64,000 nucleotides of DNA, from assembly GCF_026537325.1 (NCBI RefSeq), contig NZ_JAFNMJ010000006.1, positions 80,837 through 144,836 of the forward strand. The letters are read 5' to 3'. The stretch comes from Bifidobacterium sp. B4142. GTDB lineage: Bacteria > Actinomycetota > Actinomycetes > Actinomycetales > Bifidobacteriaceae. Of the stretch, positions 29,299-37,534 are shown piece by piece. The notes beneath the pieces were generated by a model. That model did not search any database. It was not told the DNA's origin and saw nothing but the letters and a program-made list of their open reading frames with translations. Both the position numbers and the translations under genes were made by a program. Numbering within the stretch: the stretch's first letter is position 1; each line of letters begins with the position of its first letter.

Positions 29299-29337
29299 CC
29301 CGCCCTGCCCCGAGTGGCGACGGGTCAGGGGCGGGTC
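29299..29337 (+). terminator. Imperfect GC-rich hairpin after pepN
   Basis: CCCGCCCTG pairs with CAGGGGCGGG around a GAGTGGCGAC loop region with one bulge. There is no T run. It lies between pepN and glmM. Confidence 0.4.
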
Positions 29338-29425
29338 CATAATGAACCTGTCGCCTGCATGCAGGATGGTACGTGAGGATCGGCGGGGCCTTCAGTGGCC
29401 TGGCAGCCGGGTTCGGAGGAGAGCA

Positions 29426-30802
29426 ATGCCCAGATTATTCGGTACCGATGGTGTACGTGGTTTGGCCAATAAAGACCTAACTGCACAGCTGGCCCTGGAT
29501 CTAGGCGATGCCGCGGTCCGGGTCCTGGGTCGTGGCGCGGATCGGTCCGCTGGCCGTCGACGTGCGCTGATCGGCCGCGACACACGGGTCTCCGGCGATT
29601 TTCTGGCCTCGGCCCTGGCCGCCGGCATGTCATCGGGCGGCTTCGACGTGATCGACGTGGGCATCATTCCCACTCCAGGCATCGCCTACCTGACCAGCGT
29701 GCTCAACGTAGAGATGGGGGCAGTCATCTCCGCCTCCCACAACCCCATGCCCGACAACGGTATCAAGTTCTTCGCCCGGGGCGGGTTCAAGCTCCAGGAT
29801 TCCAAGGAGGACGACATCGAATCGGTCCTGGGCCAGGACTGGGAGCGTCCAGTGGGCGAGGGCGTGGGCCGCGTCTCCCATGACACGGTCACCGCCACCA
29901 ACATGTACATCGACCACCTGGTGGAGGCTGTGGCCCCTGTCGCCCCCGACAAGACCCAGCCCAAGCCCTTGGACGGTCTGCGGATCGTGGCCGACTGCGC
30001 CAACGGGGCGACTTCGGTGGTAGCTCCCGAGGCTCTGCGCCGGGCTGGGGCGGATGTGGTGGTCATCAACGCCTCTCCCGATGGCTACAACATCAATAAG
30101 CATGCCGGATCCACCCATCCCGAGCAGCTGCAGGCCATGGTCAAGGCCTCGGACGCGGTCATGGGCGTGGCTTTTGACGGGGATGCCGATCGTTGCCTGG
30201 CTGTGGACGAAGAGGGACACATGGTCAACGGTGACCAGATCATGGGTATTCTGGCCCGCGCTAAGCAGCGTGAGGGCAAGCTGGCCAACGACACCCTGGT
30301 GGTCACCGTCATGAGCAACCTGGGACTCAAGCTGGCCCTGAAGCAGATGGGCATCGTCACCGTTCAGACGGCCGTGGGCGACCGTTACGTTCTTGAAGAG
30401 ATGCTGCGCGGCGGCTACACCCTGGGCGGCGAGCAGTCCGGGCATGTCATCAACAGGGAGTTCGCTACCACGGGCGACGGGACCCTGACAGCCCTGACCT
30501 TGGCCAAGGAGGTTGTGCGTTCGGGCAAGAGTCTCAAGGAGCTGGCCGCCGACTTCCCACAGCTGCCCCAGCGGCTGATCAACGTGTCCGGGGTGGACAA
30601 GAACGCAGCCCGCACCAATGCCAAGGTCCAGGACGCGGTCGAGGCGGAGGAGCGGATGCTGGGGAGCACTGGCCGGGTCCTGCTGCGGCCTTCGGGAACC
30701 GAGCCCCTGGTCAGGGTCATGGTAGAGGCGGCCACCCAGGAGCAGGCCGACCAGGTCTGCCAGCGGCTGGCGGGAGTCGTGGCCGACGAGCTGGCCATCT
30801 GA
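29426..30802 (+). CDS. glmM: Phosphoglucosamine mutase
   Basis: 458 aa from the ATG at 29426, which has GGAGGAGAG in front. Signatures: FGTDGVRG at the N-terminus, the phosphoserine loop ISASHNPMPDNGIKFF (Ser104), the metal loop FDGDADRC, the sugar-binding GGEQSGH, and the phosphate-binding RPSGTEPLVRVM near the end. It converts glucosamine-6-phosphate to glucosamine-1-phosphate for UDP-GlcNAc and peptidoglycan. The deformylase gene follows 30 bp later on the same strand, so they are probably cotranscribed. Confidence 0.95.
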   Translation: MPRLFGTDGVRGLANKDLTAQLALDLGDAAVRVLGRGADRSAGRRRALIGRDTRVSGDFLASALAAGMSSGGFDVIDVGIIPTPGIAYLTSVLNVEMGAVISASHNPMPDNGIKFFARGGFKLQDSKEDDIESVLGQDWERPVGEGVGRVSHDTVTATNMYIDHLVEAVAPVAPDKTQPKPLDGLRIVADCANGATSVVAPEALRRAGADVVVINASPDGYNINKHAGSTHPEQLQAMVKASDAVMGVAFDGDADRCLAVDEEGHMVNGDQIMGILARAKQREGKLANDTLVVTVMSNLGLKLALKQMGIVTVQTAVGDRYVLEEMLRGGYTLGGEQSGHVINREFATTGDGTLTALTLAKEVVRSGKSLKELAADFPQLPQRLINVSGVDKNAARTNAKVQDAVEAEERMLGSTGRVLLRPSGTEPLVRVMVEAATQEQADQVCQRLAGVVADELAI

Positions 30803-30832
30803 TTCGACGACCCAGGAAAGGCGGAATCGTTC

Positions 30833-31486
30833 ATGTTCGGCAGGAAAACGGCCTTCGATGCCGATCTCAATCACCGGGTGGAGTCCATGCTGGGCGAGGC
30901 TGGCAGGGAAGAGCTCCTGCCCATCGTGCAGATGGGCGAGCCAGTCCTGCGTCAGCAGGCCCGGCCCTACAAGGGTCAGCTGGCAGCCAAGACGCTGAAC
31001 AGGCTGCTCAAGGCCATGCGTGCCACCATGCTTGAGGCTCCGGGCGTGGGTCTGGCAGCACCCCAGGTGGGCTTGGGCCTGGCCATCGCAGTCATCGAAG
31101 ATCATGTCCATGACGATGAGGACGACCCCCGCCAGATTGACGAACTGCCCTTCAGGGTCATTATCAACCCTTCCTATGAGCCTATCGGGCAGGAGACGGC
31201 CGCCTTCTACGAGGGATGCCTGTCCCTGGAAGGATTCCAGGCGGTTCGGCGGCGCTGGCTGGACATCACGGCCAGCTGGGAGGACCGTTCAGGGCGTAAG
31301 CACCGCCAGCGCATGCACGGCTGGCCGGCCCGCATCTTCCAGCACGAGACCGACCATCTGTCCGGCGAAGTCTACATCGACAAGGCTGAGATTCGCAGCC
31401 TGTCTTCCGATGAGAACCTGAGCGAGTACTGGGCCTACGACCCGGTTCCCACCGATGCGGCACGGGAGTTGGGATTCACCCTCTGA
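30833..31486 (+). CDS. def: Peptide deformylase
   Basis: 217 aa. The three deformylase motifs are present: GVGLAAPQVG (71-80), EGCLSLEGF with metal ligand Cys129, and HETDH with His171, Glu172 and His175. Motif 2 has L-E where most enzymes have V-P, and motif 3 has HETDH in place of HEIDH, as in divergent actinobacterial forms. It removes the formyl group from nascent proteins. AGGAAAGGCGG lies upstream. The last 52 nt overlap, tail to tail, the end of the SRAP gene on the other strand. Confidence 0.9.
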   Translation: MFGRKTAFDADLNHRVESMLGEAGREELLPIVQMGEPVLRQQARPYKGQLAAKTLNRLLKAMRATMLEAPGVGLAAPQVGLGLAIAVIEDHVHDDEDDPRQIDELPFRVIINPSYEPIGQETAAFYEGCLSLEGFQAVRRRWLDITASWEDRSGRKHRQRMHGWPARIFQHETDHLSGEVYIDKAEIRSLSSDENLSEYWAYDPVPTDAARELGFTL

Positions 31487-32166
31487 GCCGTTTTGACTCT
31501 CTGATCCAGGGCCATGCCCTCAGTCAGCTCCGGCCCGTCCCCTTTCAGGGGCGCCACTGGGTGCATGATCAGCGCCTCGGAGGCATGGCGGCCAGACTCT
31601 GCAGCCAGGGGCAGGATTGCTCTGCCATCTACGTTTGGGTCCAGCCAGGAGTCCAGGGTCGCATCAGTGATCAGCAAGGGCATCCGATCGTGCACCCGGG
31701 ATGCCTCTGGCGTGGCTTGTGTCGTCAGGATGGTGGCCGTCAGCAGCCAGGGTTGGCCTGGCTGAGCCCTCCACCAGGAGTAAAGGCCGGCGATGCTCAG
31801 GGTATGGCCGTCGGGAGCCTGAAAGTAGTAGGGTCGGTGGTCGGATGTCCACTCGTAGTAGCCGCTGGCCGGAATGATGGCCCTGTGACTCCTGGCAGAG
31901 TCCGAGTAGGTCCGTTTGGTCAGGGCGCTCTCCACCCGGGCATTGTGGGTAGGATAGGCCATTTGGCTGCTGTCCGACCAGGAGGGGACCAGATTCCAGC
32001 GGGCCGGATGCAGGTGCCGCTGTCCACGTCGGTCCTGGGCCACCAGGGCGATGGCCGACCCGGGGCTGATGTTCCAGGAGGGCCTGGGCAGCCCCGGAGC
32101 CTGCCGGGCACCATAGATTTCGGCCAGTTTGGAGTAGTCCAGGTCAGCTGCGAATCGTCCGCACAT
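31435..32166 (-). CDS. SRAP-domain DNA-protein-crosslink protein (YedK/HMCES family)
   Basis: 243 aa from the ATG at 32166, giving the obligatory N-terminal Met-Cys2 (MCGRF). Cys2 forms the protective thiazolidine link to abasic sites in single-stranded DNA once Met is removed. Other family residues are visible: SWNISPG, ARVES, IIPASGYYEW and HDRMPLLI with the catalytic His. There is no Shine-Dalgarno; a TAGAAT box ends 7 nt before the ATG, so the mRNA is probably leaderless. The 3' end overlaps the deformylase gene by 52 nt. The role inferred is shielding abasic sites at replication forks. Confidence 0.9.
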   Translation of the reverse strand: MCGRFAADLDYSKLAEIYGARQAPGLPRPSWNISPGSAIALVAQDRRGQRHLHPARWNLVPSWSDSSQMAYPTHNARVESALTKRTYSDSARSHRAIIPASGYYEWTSDHRPYYFQAPDGHTLSIAGLYSWWRAQPGQPWLLTATILTTQATPEASRVHDRMPLLITDATLDSWLDPNVDGRAILPLAAESGRHASEALIMHPVAPLKGDGPELTEGMALDQRVKTAQRVNPNSRAASVGTGS

Positions 32167-32173
32167 GGACCCC

Positions 32174-32179
32174 ATTCTA
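32174..32179 (-). promoter_or_regulatory. -10 box for the leaderless SRAP gene
   Basis: TAGAAT on the minus strand is followed by GGGGTCC and the ATG at 32166. Confidence 0.55.
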
Positions 32180-32393
32180 TGGATGTTCTGAGCCCCAGTC
32201 GAGGAAACGCCGCTAGCCTTTCCCCGGACTGGCTTGAATGGCCATTGCCGTCTCCTCCCTGCTATTATGAGAATGGTCTGTGGCAGCGGTGCATGCATTG
32301 AGGACCGCCGTGGCCGCAGCAGAGTATCCAACGATGTATTTTTGCCCTGCCTGGCATGAAACCGGCGGCGGCATTGTGATTAGGAGATGGTTT

Positions 32394-33512
32394 ATGCCTC
32401 AGAAGATCAAAGCGTCGATTGCCTATGGAATCGGCAAGGGGTTTGCCCAGCCCGAAGAGATTATCATTGACGATCCCATCGGCGCGGAGGTCCTGGTGGA
32501 TGTGCAGGCCTCCGGCCTATGCCATTCGGATCTGCATCTGGTAGAGGATGATGACAAGTTCTTCCCCTTCCCGGCTGTGATCGGCCACGAGATCGCCGGC
32601 ATCGTCGAGGCCGTGGGCCCCGAAGTGTCCGGCATCAAGGTGGGTGATCATGTGGTGGCCTCCCTGGAGCAGGTCTGCGGCCATTGCGCCAACTGCCTCA
32701 AGGGTCAGCCCCAGTCCTGCACTCAGCAGCAGGAGTGCGTGCGCGGCGAAGGCGAGAAGCCCCGTCTGTCCTTCCCTGACGGCCGGCCCATCACCCAGGC
32801 CTTCGGCACCGGCGGTTTCGCCGAGAAGGCCCTGATTCACGAGAACCAGCTGGCTGTGGTCAACAACCAGGTCAAGTGGGATGAGGCCGCCTGCATCGGC
32901 TGCGCCACCATCACCGGAGCCGGCGCGGCCATCAACACCGCCCATGTGCGTCCCGGCGACACCGTGGCCGTCATCGGCACCGGCGGCATCGGCCTGAACA
33001 TCATCTCAGGAGCCCGAATCTGCGGGGCCAAGCGGATCATCGCCATCGACCTGCTGGACAACAAGCTGGAATTCGCCCGCAAGTTCGGTGCGACCGATGT
33101 CATCAACTCCAAGAACGAGGATCCTGTGGCCAAGGTGCGCGAGCTGACTGACGGCGGCGTGGATCAGGCCTTTGAGGCCATCGGCCTGCCCGTCACCATG
33201 AAGCAGGCTTGGGACATGCTGGGCGTGGGCGGCACCGCCTATCCGATCGGCCTGACCAAGCCGGATGCCACGGTCTCCCTGGAGATCAACCCGGCCGATC
33301 TGCTGGTCCACCAGCGCGGTTTCAAGGGCGTGTGGATGGGCTCCACCAACATCAAGCATGACATCCCCATGTATGCGGACTTTGCTGTGGATGGACGGCT
33401 GAACATGCATGACATCGTCAGCCAGGACATCAAGCTGAGCCAGATCAATGAGGCCTACAAGCAGCTGGTCAACGGCGAAGTCATCCGTTCGGTCATCACC
33501 GAATTCGACTGA
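32394..33512 (+). CDS. Zinc-binding NAD(P)-dependent alcohol dehydrogenase
   Basis: 372 aa from the ATG at 32394, with TTAGGAG about 8 nt upstream. Catalytic zinc ligands are Cys43 and His65-Glu66 (VIGHEIAG); structural zinc cysteines are 95, 98, 101 and 109. The Rossmann motif is VIGTGGIGLN and the end is VIRSVITEFD. Overall pattern (GLCHSDLH, QAFGTGGFAEKALIHENQLAVV) matches class III-like/mycothiol-type or Zn alcohol dehydrogenases of Actinobacteria. Likely interconverts alcohols and aldehydes in fermentative redox balance; substrate not determinable. A single-gene unit closed by a strong hairpin. Confidence 0.85.
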   Translation: MPQKIKASIAYGIGKGFAQPEEIIIDDPIGAEVLVDVQASGLCHSDLHLVEDDDKFFPFPAVIGHEIAGIVEAVGPEVSGIKVGDHVVASLEQVCGHCANCLKGQPQSCTQQQECVRGEGEKPRLSFPDGRPITQAFGTGGFAEKALIHENQLAVVNNQVKWDEAACIGCATITGAGAAINTAHVRPGDTVAVIGTGGIGLNIISGARICGAKRIIAIDLLDNKLEFARKFGATDVINSKNEDPVAKVRELTDGGVDQAFEAIGLPVTMKQAWDMLGVGGTAYPIGLTKPDATVSLEINPADLLVHQRGFKGVWMGSTNIKHDIPMYADFAVDGRLNMHDIVSQDIKLSQINEAYKQLVNGEVIRSVITEFD

Positions 33513-33582
33513 TCTCCTTCAACTGGCGGCATGGCTGCTGAAGGTCATGCCGAGCAGGGGCCCTGACAGGGGTTCCGACTGC

Positions 33583-33619
33583 AGGGGTTCCGGGTGCTCA
33601 AGGCATCCGGAACCCCCTT
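33583..33619 (+). terminator. Rho-independent terminator after the alcohol dehydrogenase
   Basis: AGGGGTTCCGGGTGC pairs with GCATCCGGAACCCCCT (one G-U pair) over a 5-nt loop and is followed by TTT. It separates two convergent genes. Confidence 0.8.
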
Positions 33620-33644
33620 TGCTGTTCAGCTGATCCGAACTGGA

Positions 33645-34775
33645 TTAGGACAGGAGCCTACCGATGTTCTCGGCCGCTGCTGATAGGTTGTCGGCGGCCT
33701 TGGCCATGGCATCCTCAAGGCTGACGGCCCCGGGGCTGATGCTGAAGATGGCGTCGATGCCCACCTTGTAGAGCTCTTCGGTCCCGGCGCCCACGTTGCC
33801 GGCCAGGGCGATGACCTTGCAGCCGGGGGAGGACTCCTTGACGGCTTGGGCTGTGCCCATGGGGGTTTTGCCGAAACCGGTCTGGAAGTCGATGCCGCCC
33901 TCGCCGGTGAAGCAGAGGTCGGCGCCGCAGGCCAGCTCCTTAAGACGGGTGGTCTCCACCACGATGTTGACGCCCGAGGCCATGACGGCCGGAGTGAAGG
34001 CCAGGAACCCTGCGCCCAGACCACCGGCGGCCCCTGCGCCCGGCTTGGTCTCCACCTCCCGATGCAGGTCCTTGCGAATGACGGCTGCATAGTGGGCCAG
34101 CGCTGCATCCAGGGTGGCCACCATGGATGGGTCTGCACCCTTTTGCGGGCCGAATACGGCCGATGCTCCTTCGGGGCCTGTCAGGGGGTTGGTCACATCC
34201 GAGGCCAGACGAATGCGGGTGCGGGCCAGCCGGGAATCCAGCCCGGAGACGTCGATTCGGTCCAGCCGGGCCAGCGCCGCTCCACCCTGGGTCAGCTCAT
34301 GCCCTTGGGCGTCCAGAAGCCGGGCACCCAGGGCCTGGGCCATGCCGGCGCCACCGTCGTTGGTGGCCGATCCGCCCAGGCCGACGATGATTTCCTGTGC
34401 TCCCTGGTCCAGGGCCTTGCTGATCAGCTCGCCCGTGCCGTAAGTGGTGGCGGTCAGCGGGTCGCGGGTCTGTTCGTTGACGAACTGGATGCCGCTGGCC
34501 GCAGCCATCTCGATGGCGGCTGTCCGTCCGTCGCCCAGAATGCCGTAGCTGGCGTTCACGGTCTGCCCCAAGGGTCCGGTGACCTGGGCCTGGATCATAT
34601 GGCCTCCGGTGGCATCGACCAGGGACTGGACCGTGCCCTCGCCGCCGTCGGCCATGGGCACCAGGACCATTTCGGCCTTGAGGGGGCTGCGTCGCAATCC
34701 GCGTTCGATGGCTTTTGCAGCCTCCTTGGCGGTCAGGCTGCCCTTGAAGGAGTCGGGCGCAATGATGATTTTCAT
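33645..34775 (-). CDS. glxK: Glycerate kinase (GlxK/GarK type)
   Basis: 376 aa. The family N-terminus KIIIAPDSFKGSLTA is intact, with MADGGEGT, GLGGSATNDGGAGM, and GEGGIDFQTGFGKTP later on. These mark type-1 glycerate kinases (PF02595), which phosphorylate glycerate (usually to 2-phosphoglycerate) so it can enter lower glycolysis. It lies 27 bp downstream of the GntP-type permease on the same strand, and a CdaR regulator is divergent, which makes a complete uptake, kinase and regulator locus. Confidence 0.92.
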   Translation of the reverse strand: MKIIIAPDSFKGSLTAKEAAKAIERGLRRSPLKAEMVLVPMADGGEGTVQSLVDATGGHMIQAQVTGPLGQTVNASYGILGDGRTAAIEMAAASGIQFVNEQTRDPLTATTYGTGELISKALDQGAQEIIVGLGGSATNDGGAGMAQALGARLLDAQGHELTQGGAALARLDRIDVSGLDSRLARTRIRLASDVTNPLTGPEGASAVFGPQKGADPSMVATLDAALAHYAAVIRKDLHREVETKPGAGAAGGLGAGFLAFTPAVMASGVNIVVETTRLKELACGADLCFTGEGGIDFQTGFGKTPMGTAQAVKESSPGCKVIALAGNVGAGTEELYKVGIDAIFSISPGAVSLEDAMAKAADNLSAAAENIGRLLS

Positions 34776-34802
34776 GGTTGTTGCCTTTCCTGACTCGTCA
34801 TT

Positions 34803-36101
34803 TCAGAAGACCAGATAGACCAGCATGGCCACCAGGGTCATGGTCAGGCCTACCAGGAACTCAAAGGGGACCACCTTCATCCGCTCGCCCAAGGTCATGT
34901 TGATGGACTTGGCAGTGACGTGGAAGTAGTTGCCGTGGGGCAGCTGGTCAATGACCGTGGCGCCTGCCTGCATGGTGACGGCTGCAGCCACCCCCGAGGT
35001 GCCGAAGGCCAGGATGGACTTGCCGAAGGAGCTGCTGCCCAGAATGACGCCCGTGGAGGTGGAGGCCGTGGCTGCGGCCATGAGGACGCCGGCGATGGGG
35101 GCCAGCATGGATCCGGGCACGCCCATGGCGTGGATGAGGCTGACGATCTGCTTGGGCAGGTCGGAGCTGGTGATCAGTCCGCCCAAGGCCCCGGCTCCGA
35201 TCAGGATAAGGACCACATCAACCATGCGCTGCAGGCCGGCGCTGGTGTATGTGAGGATTTTGCCGCCCTGTCCCATGGCCAGCAGACCCAAGAGGGATGC
35301 CAGGGGCAGGATGTACATGGCATCCACCTGGAACCGCTCCAGCAGGCCGATATGCAGAATAGAGCCCACGGGATTGAGCAGAAGCAGAACCACAGCAGTG
35401 ATAGGGGCCACCAGGGAGCGTCCCAAGGAGGGCAGATCCTTGTCCTTGGAGGCTTTAGCTGCATCATCGCCCAGGTCGTCCATGGTGACGATACGCCCGC
35501 GATGCTGCATGATGGTGGCCAGCAGGACGGCCATGGCCAGTCCGCATAGTGCCGGGATGAAACTGCCGATCATGACTGCCGAGGGCTGTATGTGGAACCC
35601 TGAGGCCACCGCGATCGTGTTGGGATTGGGGGAGATGATGTTGCCGGCCTTGCCGCCCCCGGACAGGGCGATCAGCAGGGCCAGCTTGGAGATCCTGAGC
35701 CGACTGCCAACCTCGATGGCGATGGGCGCCACGATCAGGACGGCCACGGGGATGAAGACTCCGACGGCGCAGATGATCATGGTGGCCAGGGCCAGGGAGA
35801 GGATGGCCATGCGCTCGCCCAAGCCGTCTACTATGGCTCGGGCTATCCGGTTGGCAGCGCCGGACTCCATCATGACTCCCGCCAGCACGCCGGCAGCCAG
35901 GACCCGGATAACCGTGCCCATGACGCTCTGGGATCCGGCTACCACGATGTTGACGGTCTGCCCTAGGGAGGCGCCGCCGATCAGGCAGCCCAGGATTGCT
36001 CCCAGCATGAGTGCATAGGTGGTGTTGAGCTTCTTGAGAATGAGGATGATGGCCAGGGCCAGGCCCAGCAGGGCGGCCCACCATGACAGGGTAATGTCCA
36101 T
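34803..36101 (-). CDS. GntP/GntT-family permease, probably for glycerate
   Basis: 432 aa from the ATG at 36101, preceded by AAAGGAAC. About 12 hydrophobic segments. Family signatures include the N-terminus DITLSWWAALLGLALAIILI, the GGGKAGNIISPNPNT loop, and the late A-T-A-S-T-S-T-G-V-I-L-G stretch. GntP carriers bring in gluconate and related hydroxy-acids by proton symport. Pairing with a glycerate kinase argues for glycerate as substrate. Co-transcribed with the kinase and divergent from cdaR. Confidence 0.85.
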   Translation of the reverse strand: MDITLSWWAALLGLALAIILILKKLNTTYALMLGAILGCLIGGASLGQTVNIVVAGSQSVMGTVIRVLAAGVLAGVMMESGAANRIARAIVDGLGERMAILSLALATMIICAVGVFIPVAVLIVAPIAIEVGSRLRISKLALLIALSGGGKAGNIISPNPNTIAVASGFHIQPSAVMIGSFIPALCGLAMAVLLATIMQHRGRIVTMDDLGDDAAKASKDKDLPSLGRSLVAPITAVVLLLLNPVGSILHIGLLERFQVDAMYILPLASLLGLLAMGQGGKILTYTSAGLQRMVDVVLILIGAGALGGLITSSDLPKQIVSLIHAMGVPGSMLAPIAGVLMAAATASTSTGVILGSSSFGKSILAFGTSGVAAAVTMQAGATVIDQLPHGNYFHVTAKSINMTLGERMKVVPFEFLVGLTMTLVAMLVYLVF

Positions 36102-36220
36102 GTCGGTTCCTTTGATCCGTAACCTGTGCCAGGGACCAGGGCCGGCACCGTCGTAGCTGCCGGGCCAGTCCAGTAACGATCCCATTCTTTTCTCGCTTTT
36201 AGTGTGGCTCTGTTATGGAC

Positions 36221-36271
36221 TTTTTGCCAGGGCACCCATAATCGAAAAGCGATGGGTGACGATGGCAAAAA
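36221..36271. promoter_or_regulatory. 51-bp nested dyad, candidate CdaR operator
   Basis: Two perfect inverted repeats are nested: TTTTTGCCA (36221-36229) with TGGCAAAAA (36263-36271), and inside them CACCCAT (36233-36239) with ATGGGTG (36252-36258). The structure lies between the divergent permease and cdaR genes, ending 32 bp before the cdaR ATG. A dimeric regulator site is the simplest reading; an RNA hairpin in the cdaR leader is the alternative. Confidence 0.6.
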
Positions 36272-36303
36272 TGGTTCATGTACCATGTCCGTAAGGAGGC
36301 GCC

Positions 36304-37494
36304 ATGACCATAGACCCTGCGACGGCGCAGACAATCGTCGATAATCTCAAGGATGTAACCGAGTACAATATCAACTTTTTCGACACCGAGGGAGCCATGG
36401 TGGCCAGCACTGATGCTTCGCGCATAGGCAGCTTCCATGACGCGGCCCGTCAGGCGGCCGTTGACTGCCAAACCGTTGCCGTGGATCGTCGCCATCCTTA
36501 TCAGGGCGCCCGTGACGGGGTCAACGTGCCGGTGGTGCTCAATGACGCTGTGGTGGCGGTCATCGGCATCACCGGCCCAGTGAACAAGGTTGGCGCTCTG
36601 GGCGGGATCATCGAGCGTATGACCGAGCTCATGCTCTGCGCCAACATGGAGCAGATTGACAGATTCAACCGGCGGATCATGACCAGCAACTTGGTCAACC
36701 TACTGACTCTGGAGCACAAGGACGACGAATTGATGAACGCCCTGGCCCTGGCCCTCGACCTGGATCTGTCGGGTCCACGACGGGCTCTGGTCGGCCGGAC
36801 GCCAGGTATCCGGCTGGAAAGGCTCAACCAGGATAGGCTCTACGAGAGGCTCTGCAAGACCTGTCTGTCCTTCGGGGTTCCCCTTTTCGCTGTGAGCCCA
36901 AAGGTCTTTCGCATCTATGCGCCGCAGATGGGGGATGCTGAGCTTGATGAGTTCGTGGCTGCGCTGCGTCAGGCTCTCGGTCGGGCAGTCGGCTCCAAGG
37001 TGGTGCTAGGCGCGGGGATGATCCAAGCGGATCCGGGCCAGTACTGGCACAGCTACCGGCAGGCCTGCATCGCCGCGCGCTGGGCCGGATTCACCGACGA
37101 TGACCAGCGGTATCGGTACGAGCAGATGGGCGCGGGTCTGCTCATCACCTCACTGCCCGCCGAGCAGTGTCAGACCTTTGTGGATCAGGTCTTTGCGGGC
37201 CTCCCTCCGGATCGTGTCGATTGGTTCGAGAGGGTCTTCAGCGCCTACATCCGGCACAACGGCAGCATCACCCACGCCGCCCAGGAGCTTTTCATCCACA
37301 AGAACACCATGCAGAACCGACTGGATGCCCTGGCCAGAGAGACAGGCTACAATCCCCGCCGCCTAAGCGATTATCCCGACCTGGCCATGGCCTTCGAACT
37401 GCGCAAATACCTGGCCTACAAGGATATCCCCGATGAACGCGCCGAGTTGGGTGAGCATCCTGAGACCGCCGACCATCCTAGGGAAACGAGCTAG
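36304..37494 (+). CDS. cdaR: CdaR-type transcriptional regulator of glycerate/sugar-diacid use
   Basis: 396 aa. An N-terminal sugar-diacid recognition domain (MTIDPATAQTIVDNLKDVTEYNINFFD...GVNVPVVLNDAVVAVIGITG) is followed by a middle GGDEF-like region and the C-terminal PucR-type helix-turn-helix (GSITHAAQELFIHKNTMQNRLDALARETGYNPR). E. coli CdaR activates glycerate, glucarate and galactarate genes. AAGGAGG lies 5 nt upstream of the ATG. Divergence from the GntP permease and kinase operon, with a large dyad between, makes it the local regulator. Confidence 0.9.
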   Translation: MTIDPATAQTIVDNLKDVTEYNINFFDTEGAMVASTDASRIGSFHDAARQAAVDCQTVAVDRRHPYQGARDGVNVPVVLNDAVVAVIGITGPVNKVGALGGIIERMTELMLCANMEQIDRFNRRIMTSNLVNLLTLEHKDDELMNALALALDLDLSGPRRALVGRTPGIRLERLNQDRLYERLCKTCLSFGVPLFAVSPKVFRIYAPQMGDAELDEFVAALRQALGRAVGSKVVLGAGMIQADPGQYWHSYRQACIAARWAGFTDDDQRYRYEQMGAGLLITSLPAEQCQTFVDQVFAGLPPDRVDWFERVFSAYIRHNGSITHAAQELFIHKNTMQNRLDALARETGYNPRRLSDYPDLAMAFELRKYLAYKDIPDERAELGEHPETADHPRETS

Positions 37495-37534
37495 AACAAA
37501 TAAGGCCGAACCAGGTCGGGCTAGACTCCGTGTC

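Noticed and set aside
29630-31111. Long minus-strand frame (493 codons) opposite glmM and def
   Set aside because: Antisense to two clear housekeeping genes, spans their junction, and has no recognisable domain.
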